Positions 14,984 through 23,879 of a stretch of 64,000 nt of DNA are shown here, piece after piece (the stretch's first letter is position 1; each line of letters starts with the position of its first letter). The notes beneath the pieces are model-generated. The model was given only the letters and a program-made list of their open reading frames with translations, did no database searches and was not told the DNA's origin. The position numbers were made by a program, and so were the translations under genes. This DNA comes from Flavobacterium sp. UBA7680. Lineage in GTDB: Bacteria > Bacteroidota > Bacteroidia > Flavobacteriales > Flavobacteriaceae. The stretch is from positions 124,001 to 188,000 of the forward strand of contig NZ_DLHA01000050.1 of the NCBI RefSeq assembly GCF_002482975.1, written 5' to 3'.

Positions 14984-17176
14984 TTGAAAAAATTCACCCA
15001 TTACAAACAGGCAGATTTTAAAGATTGCGGCCCAACATGTTTAAAGATCATAGCCAAACATTATGGTAAAACAATCAACATTCAGGAGTTGCGTGACAGC
15101 AGTGAGACAACTCGTGAGGGGAGTAATTTGCTTTTTTTAAGCGATGCCGCCGAGAAAATTGGTTTCAGAACACTGGGTGTAAAGTTAAATGCAGAAAGAC
15201 TTGAAGAAGCGCCTCTGCCATGTATTCTGCATTGGAACAAAAATCATTACGTAGTACTTTATAAAATAAAAAAGGGGACTTACTATATTTCAGATCCCGG
15301 TTTTGGATTACTTGAATATAATAAAAAAGATTTTCTAAAATTCTGGATCGGAAACAATGCCGATGATTCTACTAAAGAAGGTATTGCTTTACTTATAGAA
15401 GCCACACCAAAATTTTTTCAGTCAGAATTTGATAAAGAAGACAATAAAGGTTTAGGATTTGGAATGTTGTCTCAATATGTCTGGCGATATAAATCATTCT
15501 TAGTTCAATTAATTATTGGACTTTTGGCCAGCAGTTTATTGCAGATGATTTTTCCTTTTTTAACCCAAAGTATAGTTGATATTGGTATTCAAAACCAAAA
15601 CATTCATTTTATATATCTTATCCTGTTTGCAATGTTATTTGTTTTTGCAGGAATAACTGGTTTAGAACTTATCAGAAGCTGGATTTTGCTGCACCTTTCA
15701 ACCAGAATAAATATCTCCTTAATTTCAGATTTCTTTATTAAACTAATGAATCTGCCTATTTCCTTTTTTGATGTGAGAATGACAGGAGATATTATGCAGC
15801 GTATTAATGATCATAGAAGAATCGAAAAAATACTGACCACGTCCTCTCTAAATGTATTGTTTTCTGTAATTAATATGTTTGTCATGGGGGGAGTTTTAGC
15901 TTATTTTAATCTCCAGATATTTTTAGTATTTTTTGTAGGAAGTGTTTTTTATTTTGGATGGATTACCTTATTTCTGAAAAGAAGGGAGGTTTTGGATTAT
16001 AAGCGTTTTGCAGAGGTTTCTCAGGAACAAAGTAAAGTAATGGAACTCATTAACGGTATGCAGGAAATTAAACTCCACAATGCCGAAAAACAAAAACGCT
16101 GGGGCTGGGAGTATATACAGGCAAGATTATTTAGGGTTTCAATAAAAGGCTTGGTTTTAGAACAGACTCAAGCAACAGGTTCATCAATAATTAATCAGTT
16201 GAAAAATATTTTTATCATATTTCTTTCCGCTAAACTGGTAATTGATGGTTCGATTACCCTAGGAGTAATGCTGGCTATAAGTTCAATTGTAGGGAGTTTA
16301 AATGGGCCGATTACACAGCTTATTGAATTTGTGAGAGAATTGCAGGATGCTAAAATATCACTGGCTAGGTTATCTGAAATTCACGAGAAAGAGGATGAAA
16401 CCCAGCAGGAAATCCATCAGACCAATGATGTCCCGTATGATGCAGATATCGAAATCAAAAATCTTTCTTATAGATATTTAGGATCAGATATTCCGGTTTT
16501 AGAAGACCTAAGTCTTGTGATCCCGGCCAATAAAGTAACCGCAATAGTGGGAGTCAGCGGAAGCGGAAAAACGACTTTAATGAAACTGCTTCTTAAGTTT
16601 TATGAACCTGAAAAAGGCGAAATCAATATTGGCAGTTCACAGTTAAAAAACATTTCGCAGAAAGCCTGGCGATCCAACATTGGAGCTGTAATGCAGGAAG
16701 GTTTTATTTTTAGCGATACAATAGCTAATAATATTGCTTTTGGAGTAGATAAAGTAGACAAAGAACGATTGGTTTATGCTGCAGAGGTTGCCAATATCAA
16801 AGAATATATAAGCGAACTTCCTTTAGGCTACAATACTAAAATTGGAGCCGAAGGAACCGGAATGAGTACAGGACAAAAACAAAGACTTTTAATTGCGAGA
16901 GCGGTTTACAAAAATCCGGAAATATTATTTTTTGATGAAGCCACTTCCGCTCTAGATGCCAATAATGAAAAAGTGATTATGCAGAAACTGGATATTTTCT
17001 TTAAAGATAAAACCGTAATTGTAATTGCGCACCGCTTAAGCACGGTTATGAATGCAGATCAGATTGTGGTTTTGCAAAAAGGAAAAATTATCGAAATAGG
17101 TTCACATTCCTCATTAGTGGAACAGAAAGGAAATTATTTTGAATTGGTTAAAAATCAATTGCAGTTAGGAAATTAA
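14984..17176 (+). CDS. C39-peptidase ABC exporter for double-glycine leader peptides
   Basis: The 730-residue protein begins with a C39 peptidase domain having a complete triad: Cys15 (DFKDCGPTCLK), His88 (NKNHYVVLYKI) and Asp104 (YISDPGFG). A six-helix ABC membrane domain follows (about 165-430), then an ATPase with Walker A GVSGSGKTT, a variant signature STGQKQRL, Walker B ILFFDEATSALD and the H-loop IAHRLST. Such proteins cut leaders after Gly-Gly and export the core. The start is TTG at 14984, since an in-frame stop lies just upstream and no ATG fits; a weak start may limit expression. It is 140 bases after the RiPP operon and 2 bases before its HlyD partner. Confidence 0.93.
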   Translation: MKKFTHYKQADFKDCGPTCLKIIAKHYGKTINIQELRDSSETTREGSNLLFLSDAAEKIGFRTLGVKLNAERLEEAPLPCILHWNKNHYVVLYKIKKGTYYISDPGFGLLEYNKKDFLKFWIGNNADDSTKEGIALLIEATPKFFQSEFDKEDNKGLGFGMLSQYVWRYKSFLVQLIIGLLASSLLQMIFPFLTQSIVDIGIQNQNIHFIYLILFAMLFVFAGITGLELIRSWILLHLSTRINISLISDFFIKLMNLPISFFDVRMTGDIMQRINDHRRIEKILTTSSLNVLFSVINMFVMGGVLAYFNLQIFLVFFVGSVFYFGWITLFLKRREVLDYKRFAEVSQEQSKVMELINGMQEIKLHNAEKQKRWGWEYIQARLFRVSIKGLVLEQTQATGSSIINQLKNIFIIFLSAKLVIDGSITLGVMLAISSIVGSLNGPITQLIEFVRELQDAKISLARLSEIHEKEDETQQEIHQTNDVPYDADIEIKNLSYRYLGSDIPVLEDLSLVIPANKVTAIVGVSGSGKTTLMKLLLKFYEPEKGEINIGSSQLKNISQKAWRSNIGAVMQEGFIFSDTIANNIAFGVDKVDKERLVYAAEVANIKEYISELPLGYNTKIGAEGTGMSTGQKQRLLIARAVYKNPEILFFDEATSALDANNEKVIMQKLDIFFKDKTVIVIAHRLSTVMNADQIVVLQKGKIIEIGSHSSLVEQKGNYFELVKNQLQLGN

Positions 17177-17178
17177 TC

Positions 17179-18474
17179 ATGGAAGAAGATAACAGCACAT
17201 TCGAATTAAGAAGCGAGGAAGTTCAGGACATTCTCACCAAAGTACCGCACTGGATGATCCGCTGGGGAACGGTTCTAATTTTCGTAATCATACTGATGCT
17301 CTTTTTTGTTTCCTGGTTTATAAAATATCCTGATGTTGTTAATACCGAAATTGTGATTACAACTAATATTCCGCCGGAGAAAATTGTTGCCAAATCATCT
17401 GGCCGCATTGAGGCTATTTTAGTTAAAAACAAATCGATTGTATCTAAAAACAGCACACTTGCCATTATAGAAAATACGGCAAATTACAACGATGTTTTTC
17501 TGCTGAAAAGTATCGTTGATAATTATAATATAAATGATGCGAAAACAGAGTTTCCATTTTCAAAATTAAAAAACACACAGCTGGGAGAAATTGAAAGCGC
17601 CTATGCTGTTTTTCAAAAAGATTATCAGGCACAGGAATTAAATCATGATCTGCAGCCTTTTGCAATTGAAAACAGGGCACAGGTTTCTGAAAAAATCCAA
17701 ATAAAGGAAAGATTAGAAATTCTGCAGCAGCAAAAAGTAATCAATGAAAGCGAGCTCCAGCTTCAAAAAAATGAAGTGGCCCGTTTTGAAATATTATTCA
17801 ATAAAGGCATTATTTCAGCTCAGGAAATGGAAGTTAAAAAACTAAGTTTCCTGCAGGCGCAAAAGAGTTACAGAAGCTTATTATCATCGATTTCTCAATT
17901 GAGATCTTCCCTTATAGATAACACAAAATCGAGTCAGAGCTCGCAGGCAAACAGCACTAAAGAAGAAGTTAATCTGGGAAGAAACATGGCGCAGTCGTTT
18001 TATCAGCTAAAAAAAGTGATAAAAGACTGGGAGCTGGCTTATGCCTTAAAATCGTCGATTAGTGGAAAAGTTACCTTTTTACAGGTTTGGACAGAAAACC
18101 AAACCATAAATTTGGGTGATAATGTTTTCTCAATTATTCCCGATGCTAAAAATGGTTTTATAGGAAAAGTAAAAGCTCCGGCTTTAAACTCAGGAAAGAT
18201 AAAAACAGGGCAGAGAGTCAATATTCGACTGGCTAATTTTCCGGACAGGGAATTTGGAGTTTTAAAAGGAAAGATTCAGAATATTTCTCTGGTTCCGGAT
18301 AAGGATGGAAATTTATTGATAGATGTTGCTTTACCAGAAGGACTAAAAACTTCTTATAACAAACAAATTCTGTTTCAGCAGGAAATGAAAGGAAGTGCAG
18401 AAATCGTAACGGAAGATTTGCGCTTAATAGAAAGAATCTTATATCAGTTTAAAAGTATTTTTGAACAAGTTTAA
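17179..18474 (+). CDS. HlyD-family periplasmic adaptor of the peptide exporter
   Basis: The 431-residue protein has one N-terminal membrane anchor (VLIFVIILMLFFVSWFIKY, about 33-51). A lipoyl/barrel half follows (KIVAKSSGRIEAILVKNKSI), then a long coiled coil (about 130-270, rich in Gln/Lys/Leu), and the second lipoyl half (SISGKVTFLQVWTENQTIN) with a beta-barrel region. It bridges the inner-membrane ABC exporter to an outer-membrane channel. The start is only 2 bases after the exporter's stop, so translation is coupled. No TolC-like gene is present in the window; the outer channel must be encoded elsewhere. Confidence 0.92.
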   Translation: MEEDNSTFELRSEEVQDILTKVPHWMIRWGTVLIFVIILMLFFVSWFIKYPDVVNTEIVITTNIPPEKIVAKSSGRIEAILVKNKSIVSKNSTLAIIENTANYNDVFLLKSIVDNYNINDAKTEFPFSKLKNTQLGEIESAYAVFQKDYQAQELNHDLQPFAIENRAQVSEKIQIKERLEILQQQKVINESELQLQKNEVARFEILFNKGIISAQEMEVKKLSFLQAQKSYRSLLSSISQLRSSLIDNTKSSQSSQANSTKEEVNLGRNMAQSFYQLKKVIKDWELAYALKSSISGKVTFLQVWTENQTINLGDNVFSIIPDAKNGFIGKVKAPALNSGKIKTGQRVNIRLANFPDREFGVLKGKIQNISLVPDKDGNLLIDVALPEGLKTSYNKQILFQQEMKGSAEIVTEDLRLIERILYQFKSIFEQV

Positions 18475-18515
18475 AAACAACCACAAACTATCAACTAACC
18501 AAAACCAATTTTTAA

Positions 18516-20147
18516 ATGAAAAAAACTATAATCATTGTAGTTATTTTATTATTTCAAAATTCCTTTTCAAAACCCATAACCGAAACGCAGAAACTTGCTG
18601 CAACCTGCAAAGTTTGGGGATTTCTAAAATATTATCATCCTAATGTCGCAAATGGAAATTTTGATTGGGATGAGCAGCTTTTTAAAATATTACCAAAAGT
18701 AGAAGAAGCAAAAACGGATATAGAATTCTCAAATACTATTGAAAAATGGATTAATTCGTTAGGGAAAGTTAAAGCTTATAAAGCTGAAATTCTAAATGAA
18801 GAGATTGATTATTTTGACAAGAATTTTGACCTTTCATGGACACAGAATTCAGAATTATTTTCTAAAAGTCTTTCGCAAAAGCTTAAATTTATTGAGGAAA
18901 ATAAAATTCAGGGAAAACAATATTATGTTGAACAGGGAATTGAATTCAGAAATGAAGTTGAATATGCAGAATTTAATGATAAAGATAAAAACTTTCGACT
19001 TTTGCTTTTATTTCGTTTCTGGAATTATGTTGAGTACTTTTTTCCGTACAAATATCAAATGGATCAAAATTGGGATTTGACTTTAATTGAATTTTTACCA
19101 AGAACGATTAATCCTGTTTCTGAAACTGATTATTATTTATCATTAAAAGAATTTAGTGCTAAATTAAATGATACGCATGCTTTATTTGGGGCAAATAAAT
19201 TATTTGATATTTTTGGGCGCCACGGGATTTCTTTTGATGTTAAAATTATTGATGATAAAGCAATAGTTACCGGATTCAAAAACGAATCTTTATGCAAAAT
19301 AAACGATATTAGAATAGGGGATGTTATTACTAAAATAGAGGGTAAATCAATTGGGGATCTTATAAAAGAGAATCAAAAATATATTGAAGGGTCCAATTAT
19401 ACTGCAATTTTAAATAATGAATACCCAATTTTTTATAGTCGTACAGATGTTAGTGAAATTGAATTTGTAAGAAATGATAAAACGTCAAAAAAGACAATAA
19501 ATAAATATGAGTATAAAGATTTAAATATTAATTACGAGAACAAAAGTGAGAAATATAAATTCTTAGAGAATAATATTGGTTATGCTAATTTGGCTGTCTT
19601 AACTCCAGATGATGTTCCAGTTATGATGGAACAGTTTAAAAATGCTAAAGCTATTATTTTTGATATTCGAAATTACCCTCAGGGAACTAATTTTGCAATT
19701 GCAGAATATTTAAATCCAGAACCGAAAAATTTTGTAAAATCTATTGATGCTGATTTAAGTTCGCCGGGACGCTATATTTGGAGAAAAGAAGATACGCCCT
19801 GCGGAAAAATTAATCCTGATTATTATAAAGGAAATGTTATTCTTTTGGTGAATGAAAAATCAATAAGCCATTCTGAATTTACAGCAATGGCACTAAAAGT
19901 TGCTCCAAAAGCTACTGTAATTGGAAGTCAAACTGCAGGTTCAGACGGAGCAAATTACAGATTCGAAATTATAAAAGGTATCTGGACTTCGTTTACAACT
20001 TACGGCGTTTTTTATTCTGACAAGAAAGAAACACAAAGAATAGGAATCGTTCCAGATATTGAAGTGAAACCAACTATATTAGGAATTCAGCAAGGGAGAG
20101 ACGAAATTTTAGAAAGAGCCATTCTTTTTGCTAAAAATGGTAAATGA
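18516..20147 (+). CDS. S41-family (C-terminal-processing-like) secreted peptidase
   Basis: The 543-residue protein has a signal peptide (MKKTIIIVVILLFQNSFSKP) and an N-terminal domain starting ETQKLAATCKVWGFLKYYHP, common in Bacteroidota S41 proteins. A PDZ-like part follows at about 240-300 (GFKNESLCKINDIRIGDVIT). The S41 catalytic core is at about 350-520, with the Ser region NEKSISHSEFTAMA and the GSQTAGSDGANY loop. It starts 41 bases after the HlyD gene and ends at a hairpin. Distance and direction suggest it belongs to the export operon, where it could trim or degrade exported peptides, but such proteases are also common as unrelated genes. Confidence 0.85.
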   Translation: MKKTIIIVVILLFQNSFSKPITETQKLAATCKVWGFLKYYHPNVANGNFDWDEQLFKILPKVEEAKTDIEFSNTIEKWINSLGKVKAYKAEILNEEIDYFDKNFDLSWTQNSELFSKSLSQKLKFIEENKIQGKQYYVEQGIEFRNEVEYAEFNDKDKNFRLLLLFRFWNYVEYFFPYKYQMDQNWDLTLIEFLPRTINPVSETDYYLSLKEFSAKLNDTHALFGANKLFDIFGRHGISFDVKIIDDKAIVTGFKNESLCKINDIRIGDVITKIEGKSIGDLIKENQKYIEGSNYTAILNNEYPIFYSRTDVSEIEFVRNDKTSKKTINKYEYKDLNINYENKSEKYKFLENNIGYANLAVLTPDDVPVMMEQFKNAKAIIFDIRNYPQGTNFAIAEYLNPEPKNFVKSIDADLSSPGRYIWRKEDTPCGKINPDYYKGNVILLVNEKSISHSEFTAMALKVAPKATVIGSQTAGSDGANYRFEIIKGIWTSFTTYGVFYSDKKETQRIGIVPDIEVKPTILGIQQGRDEILERAILFAKNGK

Positions 20148-20152
20148 GATTT

Positions 20153-20190
20153 GTAAATCTTTGTCAAAGTTTCAAGTTTTGACAAAGATG
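20153..20190. terminator. Hairpin between convergent S41 peptidase and trmN6 genes
   Basis: CTTTGTCAAA (from 20159) pairs with TTTTGACAAAG (ending 20187), and the flanks GTAAA and TTTAC extend the pairing. It lies in the 45-base spacer of two convergent genes and can act on both. The word CTTTGTCAAAG recurs at the very end of the window (about 63987-64000), so it may also be a dispersed repeat. Confidence 0.5.
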
Positions 20191-20192
20191 CT

Positions 20193-20900
20193 TTACATCT
20201 TTAAATAAAAATCCTTCGTCAACTCAATATATTCAGGAGTATAAACATGCCTGTCAATTTCGATTGTTAATTCATCGATTTCGATTTCAGCAGTTTCATT
20301 TCGGCTAAAAGCCAATAAACTTCTTTTAATTGATGAGGTAGGAGTTCCTTTTACTCGGCTAATTTTTGATGGATATAATTCAGCTTCTTTTGCTAAAGCG
20401 ATAAACTTTTCTTCTTCTTTGTAAGGAAGAATTATGGCTAAAATTCCGTTTTCAGATAAAAGTAAATCAGCTGCTTCAATAATTTCTTCAAAAGGCATTG
20501 CATCCTGAAAACGCGCTAAATCGCGTTGTTCGTTCTCTGTTTTATAATCTTCAGCATAAAAAGGAGGATTTGAAACAATCAAATCGTATTCGTCTTCCGG
20601 TTCTTCAATAAATTCATCTAATCCGGCATGAAAACAAAATAAACGATCGCCCCAAGGTGAACTTTCAAAATTTTCTACAGCTTGTTCATGTGCCTCTTCA
20701 TCAATTTCAAGCGCATCTATTTGTTCAGCATGAGTTCGCTGTGCAAGCATTAAAGCAATAATGCCAGTTCCTGCGCCAATATCTAAAACACTAAAAGGAT
20801 TATGATGAATGGGAGCCCAAGCACCAAGTAAAACGCCATCAGTGCCAACTTTCATTGCAGTTTTGTCTTGTTTAATAGAAAATTGTTTGAACTGAAACAT
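20193..20900 (-). CDS. trmN6: tRNA1(Val) (adenine37-N6)-methyltransferase
   Basis: The 235-residue protein matches the YfiC/TrmN6 family: MFQFKQFSIKQDKTAMKVGT at the start (the KxGTDGVLLG motif), SAM-binding VLDIGAGTGIIALMLAQR, and the N6-adenine methyltransferase motif NPPF in VSNPPFYAED. It methylates A37 of tRNA(Val). Length is normal. It is alone on the minus strand, convergent with the S41 gene and preceded by an AAATTCCAA repeat field. Confidence 0.93.
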   Translation of the reverse strand: MFQFKQFSIKQDKTAMKVGTDGVLLGAWAPIHHNPFSVLDIGAGTGIIALMLAQRTHAEQIDALEIDEEAHEQAVENFESSPWGDRLFCFHAGLDEFIEEPEDEYDLIVSNPPFYAEDYKTENEQRDLARFQDAMPFEEIIEAADLLLSENGILAIILPYKEEEKFIALAKEAELYPSKISRVKGTPTSSIKRSLLAFSRNETAEIEIDELTIEIDRHVYTPEYIELTKDFYLKM

Positions 20901-20906
20901 AAAAAA

Positions 20907-20995
20907 AGAAATTCCAATATTTTAAATTCCAAATTCCAATTTTAAAAAGGGAAATTCCAAGAAAGAAATTCCAAATTCCAAATGCAATACGGATT
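20907..20995. repeat. AAATTCCAA word repeats, left flank of the four-helix-bundle gene
   Basis: The word AAATTCCAA or ATTCCAA occurs six times between 20907 and 20992 (for example AAATTCCAAATTCCA), in the spacer between trmN6 and the four-helix-bundle gene. The same word appears on the other side of that gene in both orientations. Confidence 0.75.
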
Positions 20996-21038
20996 AAATT
21001 ATGTAGTTAGAAGCGCAAAAATAAGATTAAATTGTCAT

Positions 21039-21392
21039 TTATTGCTTTGTAGTTTTAGTAATTATTGCAGATAAAATTTTTCTTAATTCTTCTATTTCGA
21101 ATAATAGTAAATCAGAAGCTGATCTTTGATCTGGATTTAATTCGTGAAGTAATCTTAACCAATATTTAGATTCTTTAGCTTCCTTTCTAGATATTTTGAG
21201 TCTAAAAACTAAATCTTTTTCCCCAAGTTTTTCGTTTGCTTCAATATAGTTAGCTCCAACTGAACCAGATGATCTAATTAATTGTTTGCCATCTTCAATA
21301 TTTGATATTGTTTTCGATAAGCTTCTAATGTAATTTCTACATTCTTTTGCAAACAAAAATGTTCGTTCTTCTAAATCGTATGGTTTGTTCAT
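21039..21392 (-). CDS. Four-helix-bundle protein (S23/23S-rRNA intervening-sequence protein family)
   Basis: The 117-residue protein has the family signature: AKECRNYIRSLSKTISN, then QLIRSSGSVGANYIEANE and the kinase-free helix FRLKISRKEAKESKYWLRLL. The family (TIGR02436-like) was first named from proteins encoded in 23S rRNA intervening sequences. Many copies are free-standing in Bacteroidota chromosomes; the biochemical role is unclear, and structures show homopentamers. Here it is free-standing and framed on both sides by AAATTCCAA repeats, which may mark a mobile cassette or insertion site. Confidence 0.9.
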   Translation of the reverse strand: MNKPYDLEERTFLFAKECRNYIRSLSKTISNIEDGKQLIRSSGSVGANYIEANEKLGEKDLVFRLKISRKEAKESKYWLRLLHELNPDQRSASDLLLFEIEELRKILSAIITKTTKQ

Positions 21393-21398
21393 TGTATA

Positions 21399-21576
21399 AA
21401 TCCCAAAATTTTAAAATTCCAAATTCCAATTGTTGGGGCTTAAAAATAGTGAAAACAACTTAAATATAAGTTTTTTCTTCCAAATTTATTTTATTGGAAT
21501 TTCTCTCCAGTTTTGGGATTTGGAATTTAACCTTTTCAGGTTTGGAATTTGGGATTTAAAAATTGGAATTTCTAAA
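21399..21576. repeat. AAATTCCAA / TTGGAATTT inverted repeats, right flank of the four-helix-bundle gene
   Basis: Copies of AAATTCCAA (21413-21430) are followed by inverted copies TTGGAATTT (21494-21503, 21530-21538, 21542-21550 and 21563-21571), so the segment can fold. The last copy ends within 8 bases of the rimM stop codon (21578). The unit is the same as on the left flank of the four-helix-bundle gene. Confidence 0.75.
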
Positions 21577-21577
21577 C

Positions 21578-22102
21578 TTAAAGATACATCTCAACCAATC
21601 CTTCAGGAAGGTTCATGATTACTTTTTTGTTTTCCCGGTCAATTTTTACCAAGAAATGGTCGATCATTGGAACTAAGATTTCTACTTCACCATTCAAAAC
21701 TTCAAAAAGAGGTTGTGCCGAAGAATCATTAATCGAAGTAATTTTCCCGAAAACACCTAAACGCTGGTCTTCGATTTCAAAACCAATAACTTCGTGGAAA
21801 TAAAATTTGTTGCCGGTAAGTTTTGGCAGCATGGTTAAAGGAAGATAAACGCCATTTCCAACAAGTGCATCGGCTTCTTCTTCTGTACTTACATCTTCAA
21901 AACGAACTCTTAGAAAGTCGTTTTTGTGTAAAGAACTTGTTTCAATAAAAAAAGGAACCAAGTGTTTGTTGTGATCAACAAACACTGATTCCAGATTTTC
22001 GTATAACTCAGGTTCGTCTGTGTCTAAATAGATCAGAACTTCACCTTTGAAACTAAATTTTTTAGCGATTTTACCTAAATAAAAACATTCTTCTTTACGC
22101 AT
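21578..22102 (-). CDS. rimM: Ribosome maturation factor RimM
   Basis: The 174-residue protein has the N-terminal RimM barrel (CFYLGKIAKKFSFKGEVLIY) and the PRC-barrel C-terminal half (FYFHEVIGFEIEDQRLG, LVPMIDHFLVKID). It binds ribosomal protein S19 and helps mature the 16S rRNA head domain. It follows rpsP by 15 bases, the usual rpsP-rimM pairing. Length is normal. Its 3' end abuts the AAATTCCAA repeat field. Confidence 0.95.
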   Translation of the reverse strand: MRKEECFYLGKIAKKFSFKGEVLIYLDTDEPELYENLESVFVDHNKHLVPFFIETSSLHKNDFLRVRFEDVSTEEEADALVGNGVYLPLTMLPKLTGNKFYFHEVIGFEIEDQRLGVFGKITSINDSSAQPLFEVLNGEVEILVPMIDHFLVKIDRENKKVIMNLPEGLVEMYL

Positions 22103-22117
22103 TCTCGCTAAGTAAAA

Positions 22118-22690
22118 TTATGCTTCAGTTGTTTCGTTATTCTCTTCAGCAGCAGGAGCTTCTTCAGTAGCAGCTTCTGCTTCTACTTCAGCAACTTCTT
22201 CTTCAACTGCAGGAGTTGCAGCAGCGATAGCATCAGCTTCAGCCTGAGCTGCAGCAGCTAAACGTTTAGCATTAACTTCTTGTTCTGCTTTAAAAGCTTT
22301 AGCTTTAGCATCAGCTTGCGCTTTTGATAAACCGTCTTTTTTAGCATCAACTTTTCCAGATTTTGCCTCTAACCAAGCAGCTAATTTAGCATCAGCTTGT
22401 TCTTGAGTTAAAGCTCCTTTACGGATACCTCCATCTAGGTGGTGTTTCAATAAAGCACCTTTGTAAGAAAGAATTGCTCTAGCAGTATCAGTTGGTTGTG
22501 CACCATTGTGTAACCATTTAACTGCACTGTCAAGGTTTAACTCAACAGTTGCTGGGTTTGTGTTTGGATTGTAAGTACCGATTTTCTCTAAGTATTTACC
22601 ATCTCTTTTTGAGCGTGCATCTGCAGCTACAACCCAGTAAAAAGGTTTTCCTTTTTTACCGTGTCTTTGTAATCTAATTTTTACTGACAT
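22118..22690 (-). CDS. rpsP: 30S ribosomal protein S16 with long Ala/Glu-rich extension
   Basis: Residues 1-80 are a standard S16 (MSVKIRLQRHGKKGKPFYWV, GKYLEKIGTYNPNT, AVKWLHNGAQPTDTARAIL). The 190-residue length is about twice that of enteric S16. The rest is a low-complexity tail, first Lys/Ala-rich (QADAKAKAFKAEQEVNAKR), then Glu/Ala-rich, ending EENNETTEA. Such acidic tails are common on S16 in Bacteroidota. A TATCTTTGCGCCC-type promoter lies upstream, and rimM follows at 15 bases. Confidence 0.96.
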   Translation of the reverse strand: MSVKIRLQRHGKKGKPFYWVVAADARSKRDGKYLEKIGTYNPNTNPATVELNLDSAVKWLHNGAQPTDTARAILSYKGALLKHHLDGGIRKGALTQEQADAKLAAWLEAKSGKVDAKKDGLSKAQADAKAKAFKAEQEVNAKRLAAAAQAEADAIAAATPAVEEEVAEVEAEAATEEAPAAEENNETTEA

Positions 22691-22739
22691 AATCGTATGA
22701 TTAAATTTTGAGGTACTCGACCTCTGTTAATTAAGGGCG

Positions 22740-22747
22740 CAAAGATA
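22740..22747 (-). promoter_or_regulatory. Candidate -7 element of the rpsP-rimM operon
   Basis: On the minus strand the bases read TATCTTTG, then CGCCC, a form I associate with ribosomal-gene promoters of flavobacteria (TAnnTTTG). It lies 50 bases before the rpsP ATG. No TTG at exactly N19 was found. Confidence 0.5.
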
Positions 22748-22879
22748 TAATTTTTTTATCAATTATCCGTTTCAAAAGGTATTAAATGTATTTAAGACAG
22801 ATTTTTAGCTTTTTTTGACTTTTAAATTTCAATATTTACCTCATAATGCGATACTTTTGCATTAAATTCATTTTAATAT

Positions 22880-23374
22880 ATGAAAAAATATTTTTACTTC
22901 TTATCTTTTTTACTACTGCTTACATCTTGTACAGAAGATGTAAAATTTAATAATCCTGCTTTTCAAACCCTGAAAAATAATGTTTTCTGGAGAGCTCAAA
23001 CGTATAAAGCTTATTTTGGTACAAACGGAACTGTATTTATTGAGGGATCTTTAGGATACGAAAAAGTTATTTTGCAAACTGCTTCTTCTGCAGAACAAAC
23101 TTTTCTTTTAGGAGTTAATGAAACTTCAAAAGCATCTTACGAAAATACGCTGCCTGCCGAATTATCTTCATTTTCTACAGGAACAAATATTGGTAACGGA
23201 CAAATTATTATAACAGAATACGATACGAATAATAATACTATTTCGGGAACATTTAAATTTACGGCAATGAATGAAGATGAAAGCGATACCGAAAATCCAA
23301 AAATTAACTTTACAGAAGGAGTTTTCTATAAAGTTCCAATTCAAGTAAGTGATATTGTTCATCATCAGATGTAA
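22880..23374 (+). CDS. Small lipoprotein, DUF6252-like
   Basis: The 164-residue protein has a lipoprotein signal (FLSFLLLLTSCTED). The sequence FNNPAFQTLKNNVFWRAQTY, with beta-strand-rich repeats and ITEYDTNNNTISGTFKFTA, matches the pattern I recall for DUF6252 (small Bacteroidota lipoproteins with a transthyretin- or lipocalin-like look). A TACTTTTG word 21 bases before the ATG is a candidate -7 box. No function is known. Confidence 0.7.
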   Translation: MKKYFYFLSFLLLLTSCTEDVKFNNPAFQTLKNNVFWRAQTYKAYFGTNGTVFIEGSLGYEKVILQTASSAEQTFLLGVNETSKASYENTLPAELSSFSTGTNIGNGQIIITEYDTNNNTISGTFKFTAMNEDESDTENPKINFTEGVFYKVPIQVSDIVHHQM

Positions 23375-23467
23375 CTTTTGCAAATACGGCGTTTTATGAG
23401 CTGATTTTCAAAATCAAAATAAAAACATAAATAAACTAATATATAGTAGATTACGGAAAAATAAGAC

Positions 23468-23475
23468 TACATTTG
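23468..23475 (+). promoter_or_regulatory. Candidate -7 element of the RRM protein gene
   Basis: TACATTTG matches TAnnTTTG and lies 24 bases before the ATG. A TTG at the -33 place is not present. Confidence 0.4.
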
Positions 23476-23499
23476 CTACATTATTATAAATAAGTACAT

Positions 23500-23859
23500 A
23501 TGAACATTTTTGTTGGAAGCCTTCCATTCAGTATTGAGGAAGCAGATTTAAGAGAGTCTTTCGAGGCTTACGGAGCAGTAGATTCAGTTAAAATTATCAC
23601 TGATAAATTTACTGGAAGAAGCAAAGGTTTTGGTTTTGTTGAGATGCCAAACGATGCTGAAGCTCAAAAAGCAATTGATGAATTGAACGGAGCTACTGTT
23701 CAAGGTCGTTCAATTGTAGTTAATAAATCTGAACCGAAACCTGAAGGTGAAAGAAGAAGCTTCAACAATAACAGCCGTGGTGGAGATTCACGCGGAGGTT
23801 ATGGTGGAGGAAACAGCCGTGGTGGAAATGACCGTGGTGGTAACAGAGGAGGATATTAA
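23500..23859 (+). CDS. Glycine-rich RNA-binding protein (single RRM)
   Basis: The 119-residue protein has one RNA recognition motif with RNP2 (MNIFVGSLPF) and RNP1 (SKGFGFVEM) intact, residues 1-80. A Gly/Arg/Ser tail follows (RGGYGGGNSRGGNDRGGNRG), similar to cyanobacterial and plant cold-induced GRPs. It binds single-stranded RNA, probably as a chaperone or post-transcriptional regulator in a phylum that lacks many Hfq homologues. It is monocistronic with its own -7 box and terminator. Confidence 0.93.
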   Translation: MNIFVGSLPFSIEEADLRESFEAYGAVDSVKIITDKFTGRSKGFGFVEMPNDAEAQKAIDELNGATVQGRSIVVNKSEPKPEGERRSFNNNSRGGDSRGGYGGGNSRGGNDRGGNRGGY

Positions 23860-23879
23860 TATTTTTTTCTAAATATATA

